From: Oceanibaculum pacificum
Lineage (GTDB): Bacteria > Pseudomonadota > Alphaproteobacteria > Oceanibaculales > Oceanibaculaceae
DNA: 64,000 nt
Assembly (NCBI RefSeq): GCF_001618175.1
Contig: NZ_LPXN01000001.1
Coordinates: 121,613 to 185,612, forward strand
Direction: 5' to 3'
The notes under the pieces: model-generated
Seen by the model: the letters and a program-made list of their open reading frames with translations, nothing else
Database searches by the model: none
What the model was told of the DNA's origin: nothing
In this document: positions 41,435-51,911 of the stretch, piece after piece
How positions within the stretch are numbered: position 1 is the stretch's first letter
How the letters are laid out: every line of letters begins with the position of its first letter
Position numbers and translations under genes: made by a program

Positions 41435-42772
41435 CTAAAGCCCGTAGGCCTTGGCGACCAGCTCAATGGGATGTTCGGACTGCGACGGGATGGCGGCCTT
41501 CTCGTCGATGGCCTCCATGCCTTGCAGGATGTGCATGCCGGCCAGCGGGCATTCGGAGACGACATATTTGTTCGCCTCCTTCAGGGCCTGGCGCGACACC
41601 GGCTTGCCGACTTTCAGGGCAATGTCGAAATTCTCCTTGAAGATGCCCCAGGAGCCGCCGTGGCCGGAGCAGCGCTCGATGACCGACACTTTGGTCTCCG
41701 GGATCAGGCGCAGCATCTCGGCCGCCTTCTGGCCGATATTCTGGGCGCGGGCATGGCAGGCGATATGGACAGTCACACCGCCATCGAGTGGCCGGATGCC
41801 CTCGGCCAGACCTTCCTTCTTAGCGATATCGACGAGATATTCGCTGATATCCTTGGTCGCGGCCGACAGGCGCTTCACATCCTCGTCGTCGGGCAGGATC
41901 AGCGGCCATTCGAATTTCAACATCAGCGTGCAGGAGGGCGTCAGCGACACGATGTCGTAGCCCTGGTCGATCCAGGGCTTCATCTCGCGGGCCACGTTCT
42001 TCGCCTTCTCCGCCACGGCGGCGATATCGCCCTGCTCCAACTGCGGCATGCCACAGCAGGAGGGGTAGACCACCTCGGTCTGGACGCCATTCTTCGCCAG
42101 CACCCGGCGTGCGGCCATGCCGGTGTCGGGATTGTTGAAATTCACGAAGCAGGTGGCGTAAAGGGCGGCCTTGCGGCCATAGGCCGGAGCCTGTGCATTG
42201 ACCGTCGGCACGTCGCTCTTGGCGGCGCGGGTGAAGGTCTTGGCGTGGAATTTCGGCAAATCGGCGCGCTTGTCGATGCCGGCGACCGATTCCATTGCGC
42301 CGCGGGTCATGCCGTTCTTGCGATCGCTGACCCAGTTGGCGATCCCGGCGACCGGGGCCGCCATCTTCCCGTTGCGGTCGGTCTCGGTGACCTGCTTCAG
42401 CACGAAGGGGGTGCCCTGCTTCTTATGCTCGATGGCGCGGTAGCGCAGCATCAGATGCGGGAAGTCGAGGTTGAATTCGTGCGGCGGCACATAGGGGCAT
42501 TTGGTCAGGAAGCACATGTCGCACAGGGTGCAGGCATCCACGACCGGCTTGAAATCCGCCGACTGCACCGAATCCAGCTCGCCGGTGGCGGATTCATCGA
42601 CCAGATCGAACAGGCGCGGGAAGCTGTCGCACAGGTTGAAGCAGCGCCGGCAGCCATGGCAGATGTCGAAGACGCGACGCAGCTCCTCATCCAACTTGGC
42701 CTCGTCGTAAAAATCCGGATCGGTCCAGGCGAGCGGGTGCCGGATCGGTGCTTCGAGACTGCCTTCTTTCAT
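41435..42772 (-). CDS. Heterodisulfide-reductase/GlpC-like Fe-S protein
   Basis: 445 residues. The N-terminal part has two 4Fe-4S motifs, 'CHGCRRCFNLC' and 'CTLCDMCFLTKC'. The C-terminal part has two CCG-type cysteine modules ('YPSCCGMPQLEQG' and 'ERCSGHGGSWG') typical of HdrB/GlpC. It probably transfers electrons, perhaps to rubrerythrin encoded just upstream; this link is genomic inference. The start was chosen at the ATG preceded by GGGAGGG rather than the earlier in-frame ATG. Forms a unit with DUF3501. Confidence 0.88.
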   Translation of the reverse strand: MKEGSLEAPIRHPLAWTDPDFYDEAKLDEELRRVFDICHGCRRCFNLCDSFPRLFDLVDESATGELDSVQSADFKPVVDACTLCDMCFLTKCPYVPPHEFNLDFPHLMLRYRAIEHKKQGTPFVLKQVTETDRNGKMAAPVAGIANWVSDRKNGMTRGAMESVAGIDKRADLPKFHAKTFTRAAKSDVPTVNAQAPAYGRKAALYATCFVNFNNPDTGMAARRVLAKNGVQTEVVYPSCCGMPQLEQGDIAAVAEKAKNVAREMKPWIDQGYDIVSLTPSCTLMLKFEWPLILPDDEDVKRLSAATKDISEYLVDIAKKEGLAEGIRPLDGGVTVHIACHARAQNIGQKAAEMLRLIPETKVSVIERCSGHGGSWGIFKENFDIALKVGKPVSRQALKEANKYVVSECPLAGMHILQGMEAIDEKAAIPSQSEHPIELVAKAYGL

Positions 42773-42826
42773 GCTTCCCTCCCCCATTCGAACGCCGCTG
42801 CGCCTACCGAGGTAGGGCGGCGCGAT

Positions 42827-42871
42827 AAAAAAGCAGCCCCCGCCAACGCCCTTGTCGGCGTCGGCGGGGGC
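42827..42871 (-). terminator. Rho-independent terminator of the rubrerythrin gene
   Basis: Minus-strand hairpin of 15 bp (GCCCCCGCCGACGCC against GGCGTTGGCGGGGGC, with one G-T pair) followed by TGCTTTTTT, 10 bases after the rubrerythrin stop. Confidence 0.88.
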
Positions 42872-42880
42872 GGAGCCTCA

Positions 42881-43303
42881 TTACCCGTTGAGGGTTTCGA
42901 GGGCCTTCTGGAAGCGACCGGCGTGGCTCTTCTCAGCCTTCGCCAGGGTCTCGAACCAGTCGGCGATCTCGTCGAAGCCTTCCTCGCGCGCGGTGCGAGC
43001 CATGCCCGGGTACATGTCGGTGTACTCGTGGGTTTCGCCGGCGATGGCGGCCTTCAGGTTCAGGTCGGTCGCGCCGATCGGCTCGCCGGTGGCGGGGTCG
43101 CCGACGCTCTCCATGAATTCGAGATGGCCGTGCGCATGGCCGGTCTCGCCTTCGGCGGTGGAGCGGAACACGGCGGCAACGTCGTTATAGCCCTCAACGT
43201 CGGCCTTCTGTGCGAAATACAGATAGCGGCGGTTGGCCTGGCTCTCGCCGGCAAACGCTTCCTTGAGGTTATCGAAGGTCTTCGAACCTTTGAGATCCGA
43301 CAT
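42881..43303 (-). CDS. Rubrerythrin-type di-iron protein without rubredoxin domain
   Basis: 140 residues, only the ferritin-like four-helix part. Iron ligands are visible in '[20 protein letters not shown]', '[16 protein letters not shown]', '[24 protein letters not shown]' and '[12 protein letters not shown]'. It reduces hydrogen peroxide using a di-iron centre. Lacking a rubredoxin tail it needs an external electron donor, and the neighbouring Fe-S protein is a candidate. A promoter overlapped by a Fur/Irr-like dyad lies about 220 bases upstream. Confidence 0.9.
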   Translation of the reverse strand: MSDLKGSKTFDNLKEAFAGESQANRRYLYFAQKADVEGYNDVAAVFRSTAEGETGHAHGHLEFMESVGDPATGEPIGATDLNLKAAIAGETHEYTDMYPGMARTAREEGFDEIADWFETLAKAEKSHAGRFQKALETLNG

Positions 43304-43520
43304 GGCTTACTCCTTCCTGTCACGGTTCATCGGCCGGAGCTGCCTTGCTCGAACGCTGCCCCTGATCGGTCTTCGCAGAGGCGGATCGCGGGCGGATCGA
43401 CGGGGCTGGGACGGCTCCGGGCGGTCGATCACTATCAACAGCTAGGGATATGGACGCTAGATTATGACAAGTCAACGCCTTTGAATGGCTCTAAAGACGA
43501 TTTTAAGTGCTTAATCTGAA

Positions 43521-43549
43521 ACAATATTTTGAATGAAAATCATTCTCAA
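43521..43549 (-). promoter_or_regulatory. Rubrerythrin promoter with overlapping Fur/Irr-like box
   Basis: Minus-strand TTGAGA-N17-TATTGT. The spacer contains the dyad GAATGA-AAA-TCATTC (plus 43531-43545), close to the Fur-type GATAAT..ATTATC half-sites. A Fur-family protein bound here would block the promoter; irr is the adjacent gene. The leader to the rubrerythrin start would be about 210 bases. Confidence 0.65.
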
Positions 43550-43595
43550 ACAAGCGTTGGCGCTAATATAGCGGAATCGCTGGCAAAAGCCGGGA

Positions 43596-44027
43596 TCAGC
43601 CGCGCCGGACCCGGATAATGACGTCGACGCTGTCGATGATCGTGCCCGTCGGCGCCTGGGGCAGGCGCTCCAGCCCGATATCCTCCGAGGCGATATCCAG
43701 CAGGTCGCCGGAATCGGTGAAGAAGAAATGGTGATGGGTGCCGGTGTTGGTGTCGAAATAAGAGCGGCCGGCCTCGACCACCACTTCGCGCAGCAGGCCA
43801 GCATCGGTGAACTGGTGCAGCGTGTTATAAACCGTGGCCAGGGAAACCCGCACATTGGCGCCCAGCGCCTCGCCATGCAGTTGTTCGGCCGTCACATGGC
43901 GGTCGCAACCCTCGAACAGCAGCCGGGCCAGGGCCAGCCGCTGGCGCGTCGGGCGCAGGCCCGCCGCCTTAAGGCGTTCGATGCTGTGGGTGTAGGGGCG
44001 GGTCGTATCTATCTGCATTCCGGCCAC
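43596..44027 (-). CDS. irr: Irr-type Fur family iron response regulator
   Basis: 143 residues. Fur winged helix 'AAGLRPTRQRLALARLLFEGCDRHVTAEQLHGEA' with 'VSLATVYNTLHQFTDAGLLREV', and the histidine-rich dimerisation segment 'GTHHHFFFTDSGDL', which resembles Irr rather than Fur or Zur. Irr controls heme and iron genes in alphaproteobacteria and is destabilised or derepressed by heme. irr divergent from fabA and next to rubrerythrin is a common alphaproteobacterial layout. The start may also be the ATG at 44018. Confidence 0.88.
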   Translation of the reverse strand: MAGMQIDTTRPYTHSIERLKAAGLRPTRQRLALARLLFEGCDRHVTAEQLHGEALGANVRVSLATVYNTLHQFTDAGLLREVVVEAGRSYFDTNTGTHHHFFFTDSGDLLDIASEDIGLERLPQAPTGTIIDSVDVIIRVRRG

Positions 44028-44044
44028 CAGGGTTCAGTTACTGT

Positions 44045-44061
44045 CGGTTTTCCGCAAACCG
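44045..44061. promoter_or_regulatory. Dyad just upstream of irr
   Basis: CGGTTT-N5-AAACCG, 18 bases upstream of the irr start and 250 bases upstream of fabA. A possible autoregulatory or fatty-acid regulator site; the binding protein is unknown. Confidence 0.3.
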
Positions 44062-44310
44062 TCACGAAAAAGCTCGTGCAACTGTAATATGTAATTCTTC
44101 TATGAGATTTCCACAGGGGATTCAATCGCGCCGCGCTGCGCTTTTCCGGCCTTCCGGGTTGCGTTGCGGCATCGAGACTGCCATTTCTGTTCCGTTTCGG
44201 GGAAGTGTTCCGGTAAAGTCGCTGGCCAGCGATAGGGGAATCGCTCCGTTCACGGGCCTGATCGGCAAGAATGATTGGGTCGCAACAACCAGGAAAGAAG
44301 CCTAGCCGAG

Positions 44311-44841
44311 ATGGCCGACCGCAAGGACAACTACACCTACGAGGATTTGCTCGCCTGTGCGCATGGCAAGCTGTTCGGACCCGGAAATGCCCGCCTGCCG
44401 CTGCCGCCGATGCTGATGTTTGATCGCATCACCGAGATCAGCGAAGAGGGCGGCGCTTATGACAAGGGCGTCGTGAAGGCCGAGTTCGAAATTAAGCCGG
44501 ACCTGTGGTTCTTCAAGTGCCACTTCGAGAGCGATCCGGTGATGCCTGGCTGCCTGGGCATGGATGCGCTGTGGCAGTTGCTGGGCTTCTTTCTGGGCTG
44601 GGTGGGAGCGCCAGGCGCGGGCCGTGCCCTGGCGGTGGGCGAGGTGAAATTCGCCGGCCAGGTGCTGCCGACCGCCAAGAAGGTCACCTATATGTTGGAT
44701 ATCAAGCGCGTCATCCGCCGCAAGCTGGTCCTCGGCATCGCCGATGGCCGGGTCGAGTGCGACGGGGAAACGATCTACGAAGCAAAGGACATCCGTGTCG
44801 GCCTGTTCCAGCCCGACACCGCGATGGCCGCCGGAGGCTGA
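44311..44841 (+). CDS. fabA: 3-hydroxydecanoyl-ACP dehydratase/isomerase
   Basis: 176 residues. The catalytic His and Asp lie in '[31 protein letters not shown]' and the hot-dog fold continues with '[18 protein letters not shown]'. It dehydrates 3-hydroxydecanoyl-ACP and isomerises the double bond, the entry to anaerobic unsaturated fatty acid synthesis. The ATG after GGAAAGAAG was chosen. It is first in a fabA-fabB-fabI operon, 2 bases before fabB. Confidence 0.96.
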   Translation: MADRKDNYTYEDLLACAHGKLFGPGNARLPLPPMLMFDRITEISEEGGAYDKGVVKAEFEIKPDLWFFKCHFESDPVMPGCLGMDALWQLLGFFLGWVGAPGAGRALAVGEVKFAGQVLPTAKKVTYMLDIKRVIRRKLVLGIADGRVECDGETIYEAKDIRVGLFQPDTAMAAGG

Positions 44842-44843
44842 AC

Positions 44844-46058
44844 ATGCGACGCGTCGTCGTCACCGGATTGGGCGTCATCTCTTCCATCGGCAATAACGCG
44901 GAAGAGGTGACTCAATCGCTGCGCATCGGTAAGTCGGGCATTGCCCCGGCCGATGAATATCGCGAGATGGGCTTCCGCTGCCAGGTGCATGGTTCGCTGA
45001 AGATCGACCTGGAACAGGCGATCGACCGCAAGCTGCTGCGCTTCATGGGGCCGGGCGCTGCCTACAACTACCTCGCCATGGAGCAGGCCATCGCCGATTC
45101 CGGGCTGGAGGAGAAGGATGTCGTCAATATCCGCACCGGCCTGATCATGGGGTCGGGCGGGCCGTCGACCAGCAACATGATGCTGGCCTTCGACACGGCG
45201 CGCGAGAAGGGGCCGAAGCGGGTCGGGCCGTACATGGTGCCGCGCGCCATGTCGAGCACCAACTCCGCCTGCCTGTCGACCTTCTTCCAGATCAAGGGCG
45301 TAAATTATTCCATCAGCTCGGCCTGCTCGACCTCGGCGCATTGCATCGGCAATGGCGCGGAGCTGATTCAGCTTGGCAAGCAGGACATCGTGTTCGCCGG
45401 CGGCGGCGAGGAGCTGCACTGGACCATGTCGGTGCTGTTCGACGCCATGGGCGCCATGTCGTCGAAATATAACGATACGCCGGAGAAGGCTTCGCGTCCC
45501 TATGACGCGAACCGCGACGGCTTCGTGATTTCCGGCGGCGGCGGGGTGCTGGTGCTGGAAGAGCTGGAGCACGCCAAGGCGCGCGGCGCCAAGATCTATG
45601 CCGAGATCGTCGGCTATGGCGCCACCTCGGACGGTTACGACATGGTGCAGCCGTCCGGCGAGGGCGCGGTGCGTTGCATGCAGATGGCGCTCCAGGGCGT
45701 CGAGGGGAAGGTGGATTACGTGAACACCCACGGCACCGCCACGCCGGTGGGCGACCAGCGCGAGACCGATGCGCTGCGCCAGGTGTTCGGCAAGGACCTG
45801 CCGGTGATCGCCTCCACCAAATCGCTGACCGGTCATTCGCTGGGCGCCGCCGGCGTGCATGAGGCGATCTATACGCTGCTGATGATGCAGAATGGATTCA
45901 TCGCCGCCTCGGCCAATATCGAAACGCTCGACGAGGCGTTCGCCGACCTGCCCATCGCCCAGAAGCTGGTCGAAAAGCAGGTTGACCTTGCCCTTTCCAA
46001 TAGCTTCGGCTTCGGCGGCACCAATGCCGTCCTGGCGATGAAGCGCTATAACGGCTGA
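44844..46058 (+). CDS. fabB: Beta-ketoacyl-ACP synthase I
   Basis: 404 residues: '[18 protein letters not shown]', catalytic Cys in '[17 protein letters not shown]', His in '[12 protein letters not shown]' and '[14 protein letters not shown]'. The FabB subtype is supported by pairing with FabA. It elongates the cis-unsaturated intermediate made by FabA. Operon position: 2 bases after fabA and 7 bases before fabI. Confidence 0.96.
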   Translation: MRRVVVTGLGVISSIGNNAEEVTQSLRIGKSGIAPADEYREMGFRCQVHGSLKIDLEQAIDRKLLRFMGPGAAYNYLAMEQAIADSGLEEKDVVNIRTGLIMGSGGPSTSNMMLAFDTAREKGPKRVGPYMVPRAMSSTNSACLSTFFQIKGVNYSISSACSTSAHCIGNGAELIQLGKQDIVFAGGGEELHWTMSVLFDAMGAMSSKYNDTPEKASRPYDANRDGFVISGGGGVLVLEELEHAKARGAKIYAEIVGYGATSDGYDMVQPSGEGAVRCMQMALQGVEGKVDYVNTHGTATPVGDQRETDALRQVFGKDLPVIASTKSLTGHSLGAAGVHEAIYTLLMMQNGFIAASANIETLDEAFADLPIAQKLVEKQVDLALSNSFGFGGTNAVLAMKRYNG

Positions 46059-46065
46059 CCCGCGC

Positions 46066-46923
46066 ATGACCATCGATCCCAAAAGCGCGGCTGAAGCCGC
46101 AAGCCCCGCCGACACGGCCGCCCAGCCCTTGATGGCCGGCAAGCGCGGCTTGATCATGGGCGTGGCGAACGATCATTCCATCGCCTGGGGCATCGCCAAG
46201 GCCCTGGCGGCGCAAGGGGCGGAGCTGGCCTTCACCTATCAGGCGGATTCCTTCGCCCGCCGCGTCGCGCCCCTGGCGGAATCCGTCGGCTCCGACCTGT
46301 TGCTGTCCTGCGACGTGGTTTCGGACGACAGCATCGACGCCGCCTTCGCGGGGTTGTCGAAGCGCTGGGACAAGCTGGATTTCGTCGTCCATGCCATCGC
46401 CTACTCCGACAAGTCGGAGCTGAAGGGGCGCTATCTCGACACCACGCGCGAGAATTTCCGCCGCACGCTGGATATCTCCTGCTTCTCCTTCACCAACGTG
46501 GCCAAGCGCGCGGCACCGCTGATGACCGATGGCGGCAGCCTGGTCACCCTGTCCTATCTGGGGGCTGAGCGGGTGACGCCAAATTATAACGTCATGGGCG
46601 TGGCCAAGGCGGCGCTGGAAGCCAGCGTGCGTTATCTGGCGGTCGATCTGGGCGACCAGAATGTCCGGGTGAACGCCATCTCCGCCGGCCCGATGCGCAC
46701 GCTCGCCGGCTCGGCGATCAGCGATGCGCGCTATGTCTATCGTTTCACCCAGACCAACGCGCCGCTGCGTCGCAATGTGACGCTGGACGAAATCGGCGGT
46801 GCCGGCCTTTATCTGCTGAGCGATCTGTCGTCGGGCGTTACCGGCGAAGTGCTCTATGTCGATAGCGGCTTCAACGTGACGGCGATCCCGCATCCGAACC
46901 GCCAGCAGGCGGAAGAGGAATAA
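46066..46923 (+). CDS. fabI: Enoyl-ACP reductase
   Basis: 285 residues, short-chain dehydrogenase fold. 'KRGLIMGVANDHSIAWGIAKALAAQGAELAFTYQ' binds NADH, and the active site shows Tyr-x6-Lys in 'NYNVMGVAKAALE'. It carries out the last reduction of the fatty acid cycle and is the triclosan target. An N-terminal extension of about 20 residues ('MTIDPKSAAEAASPADTAAQ') precedes the domain. Last gene of the fab operon. Confidence 0.95.
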   Translation: MTIDPKSAAEAASPADTAAQPLMAGKRGLIMGVANDHSIAWGIAKALAAQGAELAFTYQADSFARRVAPLAESVGSDLLLSCDVVSDDSIDAAFAGLSKRWDKLDFVVHAIAYSDKSELKGRYLDTTRENFRRTLDISCFSFTNVAKRAAPLMTDGGSLVTLSYLGAERVTPNYNVMGVAKAALEASVRYLAVDLGDQNVRVNAISAGPMRTLAGSAISDARYVYRFTQTNAPLRRNVTLDEIGGAGLYLLSDLSSGVTGEVLYVDSGFNVTAIPHPNRQQAEEE

Positions 46924-46929
46924 GCCGGC

Positions 46930-47652
46930 CTATAGCGCGAGCATCCGGTCCGGTACATCGGTGATGATGCCGTCCATGCCGTTCGCCAGGAGCTGGCGGG
47001 CGATGGCCGGCTCGTTCACCGTATAGGTCAGCGCCAGCAGGCCGGCGGCGTGGGTGGCGGCGATCCGCTCCCTCGTATAGCCGCGGAAATTGCCGTTCAC
47101 GCTGGCGCATTTCAGCGCCTGGGCGTTCTCCAGCCATCCCTCGGCGAAATTGTCGGTCAGGTAGCCGCGTTCATAGTCCGGGGCCTGGGCCAGCGCGGTC
47201 TCCAGACAAGGGCGCTTGAAGCTGGAAAACTGGAACGGGCCGTCTCCCTTCCACTGCGCGCGTGCCACGGCGATGACCTTCTCCGCCGTCTCGACCTCGC
47301 GGCCGGCGCAGGGCTTGATCTCTACATTCACGCCCATGCCGGCCTTGGCGATGGCGTCCAGCGCTTCCGCCAGGGTGGGGATGCGCTCGCCCTTATAGGC
47401 CTCGCCGAACCAGCCGCCGGCATCCAGCGCCCGCAGCGCGGCGAAGCTGGCCTGGGCGACCGGCCCCTGGCCATTGGCGGTGCGGCCCAGCGTGTCGTCG
47501 TGATGCACGACCACTTCGCCGTCGGCCGACAGCTTGGCGTCCAGCTCCACCATCTTCACCCCCAGCGAGGCGGCCTTGGCGAAGCCGGCCAGGGTGTTCT
47601 CCGGGGCCAGGGCGGCGGCGCCGCGATGGCCGATGATCTTAGGGTAGGTCAC
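46930..47652 (-). CDS. ugpQ: Glycerophosphodiester phosphodiesterase
   Basis: 240-residue GDPD-family TIM barrel: 'KIIGHRGAAALAPENTLAGFAKAASLGVKMVELDAKLSADGEVVVHHDDTLGRTANG' with the catalytic His-Arg-Gly and Glu/Asp ligands, and 'GMGVNVEIKPC'. It releases glycerol-3-phosphate from phospholipid headgroups and requires Ca2+. No signal peptide, so cytoplasmic as UgpQ. Convergent with fabI, 6 bases apart. Confidence 0.92.
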   Translation of the reverse strand: MTYPKIIGHRGAAALAPENTLAGFAKAASLGVKMVELDAKLSADGEVVVHHDDTLGRTANGQGPVAQASFAALRALDAGGWFGEAYKGERIPTLAEALDAIAKAGMGVNVEIKPCAGREVETAEKVIAVARAQWKGDGPFQFSSFKRPCLETALAQAPDYERGYLTDNFAEGWLENAQALKCASVNGNFRGYTRERIAATHAAGLLALTYTVNEPAIARQLLANGMDGIITDVPDRMLAL

Positions 47653-47721
47653 GCGTTTGCTCCCGATGCCTTGTCGTTCGAACCGTTCTTTTGGCCGCCA
47701 TGCTTTCCGGCGCTAGACATG

Positions 47722-47750
47722 AAAGAGGCGGCACCCGAAGGTGCCGCCTC
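47722..47750 (-). terminator. Terminator of pnp
   Basis: GAGGCGGCACC-CGAA-GGTGCCGCCTC, an 11-bp stem with a stable tetraloop, followed on the minus strand by TTTC. It lies 26 bases after the pnp stop. The short T-run makes it a weaker but very stable stem. Confidence 0.8.
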
Positions 47751-47775
47751 TGTGTCATTCCGACAAGCGCCCGAT

Positions 47776-49902
<2,127 letters not shown>

Positions 49903-50081
49903 ACAGGTATATCCTCGTCGTGCGGAACCCGCGCGTCCGGTCAGAAGAGTTCAGGGCTATATGGGGGGCGTTTGAGCGGCCCTATCGTCATGCTGACCCT
50001 TGTCAGCCGCGATGCCGGGCGGCGGCGTCGACCCATATGGTCGGGTTCCTAATCTATCTATCTCTTCTTTTGCGCGCCCGT

Positions 50082-50110
50082 TCTATGTCACGGAACGCGG
50101 TTAAGGTCAA
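50082..50110 (-). promoter_or_regulatory. Sigma-70-type promoter of pnp
   Basis: Minus-strand TTGACC-N17-CATAGA, about 180 bases upstream of pnp, in the 298-base rpsO-pnp gap. Confidence 0.55.
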
Positions 50111-50142
50111 TGCCAAGCGGGATGTGGGCCAAATGACCGCAA

Positions 50143-50178
50143 AGAAAAGGGCGCCACCGGTTTCCCGGGGCGCCCCTT
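50143..50178 (-). terminator. Terminator of rpsO
   Basis: Minus-strand GGGCGCC...GGCGCCC with an inner CCGG-GAAA-CCGG stem, followed by TTTTCTTT, 22 bases after the rpsO stop. Confidence 0.85.
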
Positions 50179-50200
50179 GTTTCTTCCAGGCTGCGGCCGG

Positions 50201-50470
50201 TTAGCGGCGCAGGCCCAGGCGGCCGATGAGCGCTTCGTAGCGGCCCTGGCTCTTTTTCTTGGTGTAGTCGAGCAGACGACGACGCTGACCGACGAGGACC
50301 AGCAGGCCGCGACGGGAATGGAAGTCCTTCTTATGCTCGTTCAGATGGTCGGTCAGGTTGCGGATGCGTTCCGTGAGGATCGCAACCTGCACCTCGGGGG
50401 AGCCGGTATCGTGCTCGCCCTGGGCATATTCCTTGATCAGTTCCTGCTTGCGCTCGGCCGTAATCGACAT
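50201..50470 (-). CDS. rpsO: 30S ribosomal protein S15
   Basis: 89 residues, the standard length: '[36 protein letters not shown]', '[36 protein letters not shown]'. It binds 16S rRNA helix junctions early in assembly. The ATG follows GGAGGAACTGACG. It lies 17 bases downstream of truB on the same strand. Confidence 0.97.
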   Translation of the reverse strand: MSITAERKQELIKEYAQGEHDTGSPEVQVAILTERIRNLTDHLNEHKKDFHSRRGLLVLVGQRRRLLDYTKKKSQGRYEALIGRLGLRR

Positions 50471-50487
50471 CGTCAGTTCCTCCAATA

Positions 50488-51414
50488 TCAGAGGTTGAGA
50501 ACACGCACCGGGTGCAGGCGTCCCTGGCTGAAGCGGGCAAGCGCGACCGGCTTGCCGTCCGACACGGTGCAGACCATGTCGCCTTCCTCCAGATCTCCCA
50601 GGCGCTGCAGATCGACCGCCCGAAACAGGGGAACGGCCTGACCGTTGCGCATCAGGGTTGCCTCCATGCCGTTCAAGGCCAGGGCCGGGATGTCGTCCAG
50701 CGCGGTCTCGATCGGCAACAGGTGCGACTGAGGGGCGGGAACTTGCTCCGGCCCGTCCAGTAAATCAAGGGAAATCGCATGTTCCAGGGTGAAAGGCCCG
50801 CTGCGCAGCCGCCGCAGGCTGTGCACATGCCCCACCGTGCCCAGCGCCAGCGCCAGGTCGCGACCGAGCGAGCGGACATAGGTGCCCTTGCCGCAATCCA
50901 GCTCGAATTCCGCCGTGTCGGCATCGACGATGCGCATCAGCTCAAGCCGGGTGACGGTGACGATGCGGGATTTCATCTCCACCGGCGCGTCGGCGCGGGC
51001 CAGGTCGTAGGCGCGCTCGCCGTCGATCTTGATCGCCGAATAGCGTGGCGGCACCTGTTCTATCTCGCCCAGGAAGCCGGGCAGGGCGGCCTGGATTTCC
51101 GCTGCCGTCGGCCGCGTCTCGCTGGTCGCGGTCACATCGCCCTCGCGGTCGTCGGTGGCCGTGGCCTGGCCCCAGCGTACCTCGAAGCGATAGCTCTTGC
51201 GGCCATCCATGACGAAGGGAACGGTCTTGGTGCCCTCGCCCAGGGCGATCGGCAGCACGCCGGTCGCCAGCGGGTCGAGCGTGCCGGCATGGCCGGCCTT
51301 GGCGGCGTTGAAGACGCGCCGGACGACGGAGACGGCGCGGGTGGAGTTCAGCCCTTCGGGTTTGTCGAGGATGAGCCAGCCATCGACCTTCTCGCCGCGG
51401 CGCTTACGCGCCAT
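50488..51414 (-). CDS. truB: tRNA pseudouridine-55 synthase
   Basis: 308 residues: '[17 protein letters not shown]', catalytic Asp in '[26 protein letters not shown]', '[21 protein letters not shown]' and '[16 protein letters not shown]'. It makes Psi55 in the T-loop of tRNAs. The start was set at 'MARKRRGEK'. It overlaps the end of rbfA by 11 bases. Confidence 0.95.
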   Translation of the reverse strand: MARKRRGEKVDGWLILDKPEGLNSTRAVSVVRRVFNAAKAGHAGTLDPLATGVLPIALGEGTKTVPFVMDGRKSYRFEVRWGQATATDDREGDVTATSETRPTAAEIQAALPGFLGEIEQVPPRYSAIKIDGERAYDLARADAPVEMKSRIVTVTRLELMRIVDADTAEFELDCGKGTYVRSLGRDLALALGTVGHVHSLRRLRSGPFTLEHAISLDLLDGPEQVPAPQSHLLPIETALDDIPALALNGMEATLMRNGQAVPLFRAVDLQRLGDLEEGDMVCTVSDGKPVALARFSQGRLHPVRVLNL

Positions 51415-51859
51415 CGGGGGTGTCCTCGGCCTCGTCCGCATCCAGGTCGCGGGCGACGTCCGGGCGGCGCAGCAGATTGTCGATGCGCGCGGAAACGGCG
51501 AAGGCCGTATCGTTCACGAAATGAATCGCCGGCACATGGCGCAGCGTCACCTCGCGGCCGATCTGCCCACGGATGAAGGGGGCGGCGTGGTTCAACGCCT
51601 TCAATATGTCCCGGATATTGCCGTTTTCGCCGCCCTCGACGGGCTGGGCGGCCTGGCCCAGCGGGATGATATAGGCGGTCGCGTTCCGCAGATCGGGGCT
51701 GATGCGCACCTCGGTCACGGTGATGGACATACCCTCCAGCACCGGATCGCGCAGCATGTCGCGCATCAATATCTGCGACAGGATATGCCGCAGCTCTTCG
51801 CCGACGCGCAGCTGACGCTGGCTCGGACCCGCATTGCTCTGGGGTTTGCGCTTTACCAT
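51404..51859 (-). CDS. rbfA: Ribosome-binding factor A
   Basis: 151 residues, KH-like: 'SQRQLRVGEELRHILSQILMRDMLRDPVLEGMSITVTEVRISPDLRNATAYIIPLG' and 'APFIRGQIGREVTLRHVPAIHFVNDT'. It supports 30S maturation. It sits between infB (52 bases) and truB (overlap), the conserved order. Confidence 0.94.
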   Translation of the reverse strand: MVKRKPQSNAGPSQRQLRVGEELRHILSQILMRDMLRDPVLEGMSITVTEVRISPDLRNATAYIIPLGQAAQPVEGGENGNIRDILKALNHAAPFIRGQIGREVTLRHVPAIHFVNDTAFAVSARIDNLLRRPDVARDLDADEAEDTPDGA

Positions 51860-51911
51860 GCCGACAAAAGGGCCTGCTTGCGTGACGGGGCCGGCCTAAG
51901 CCGGCCCTTGA

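Noticed and set aside
44045..44310. Irr box (ICE motif) or defined fab regulator site in the irr-fabA gap
   Set aside because: Only one short CGGTTT/AAACCG dyad is present and it does not match a consensus I can name, so no specific regulator is assigned.
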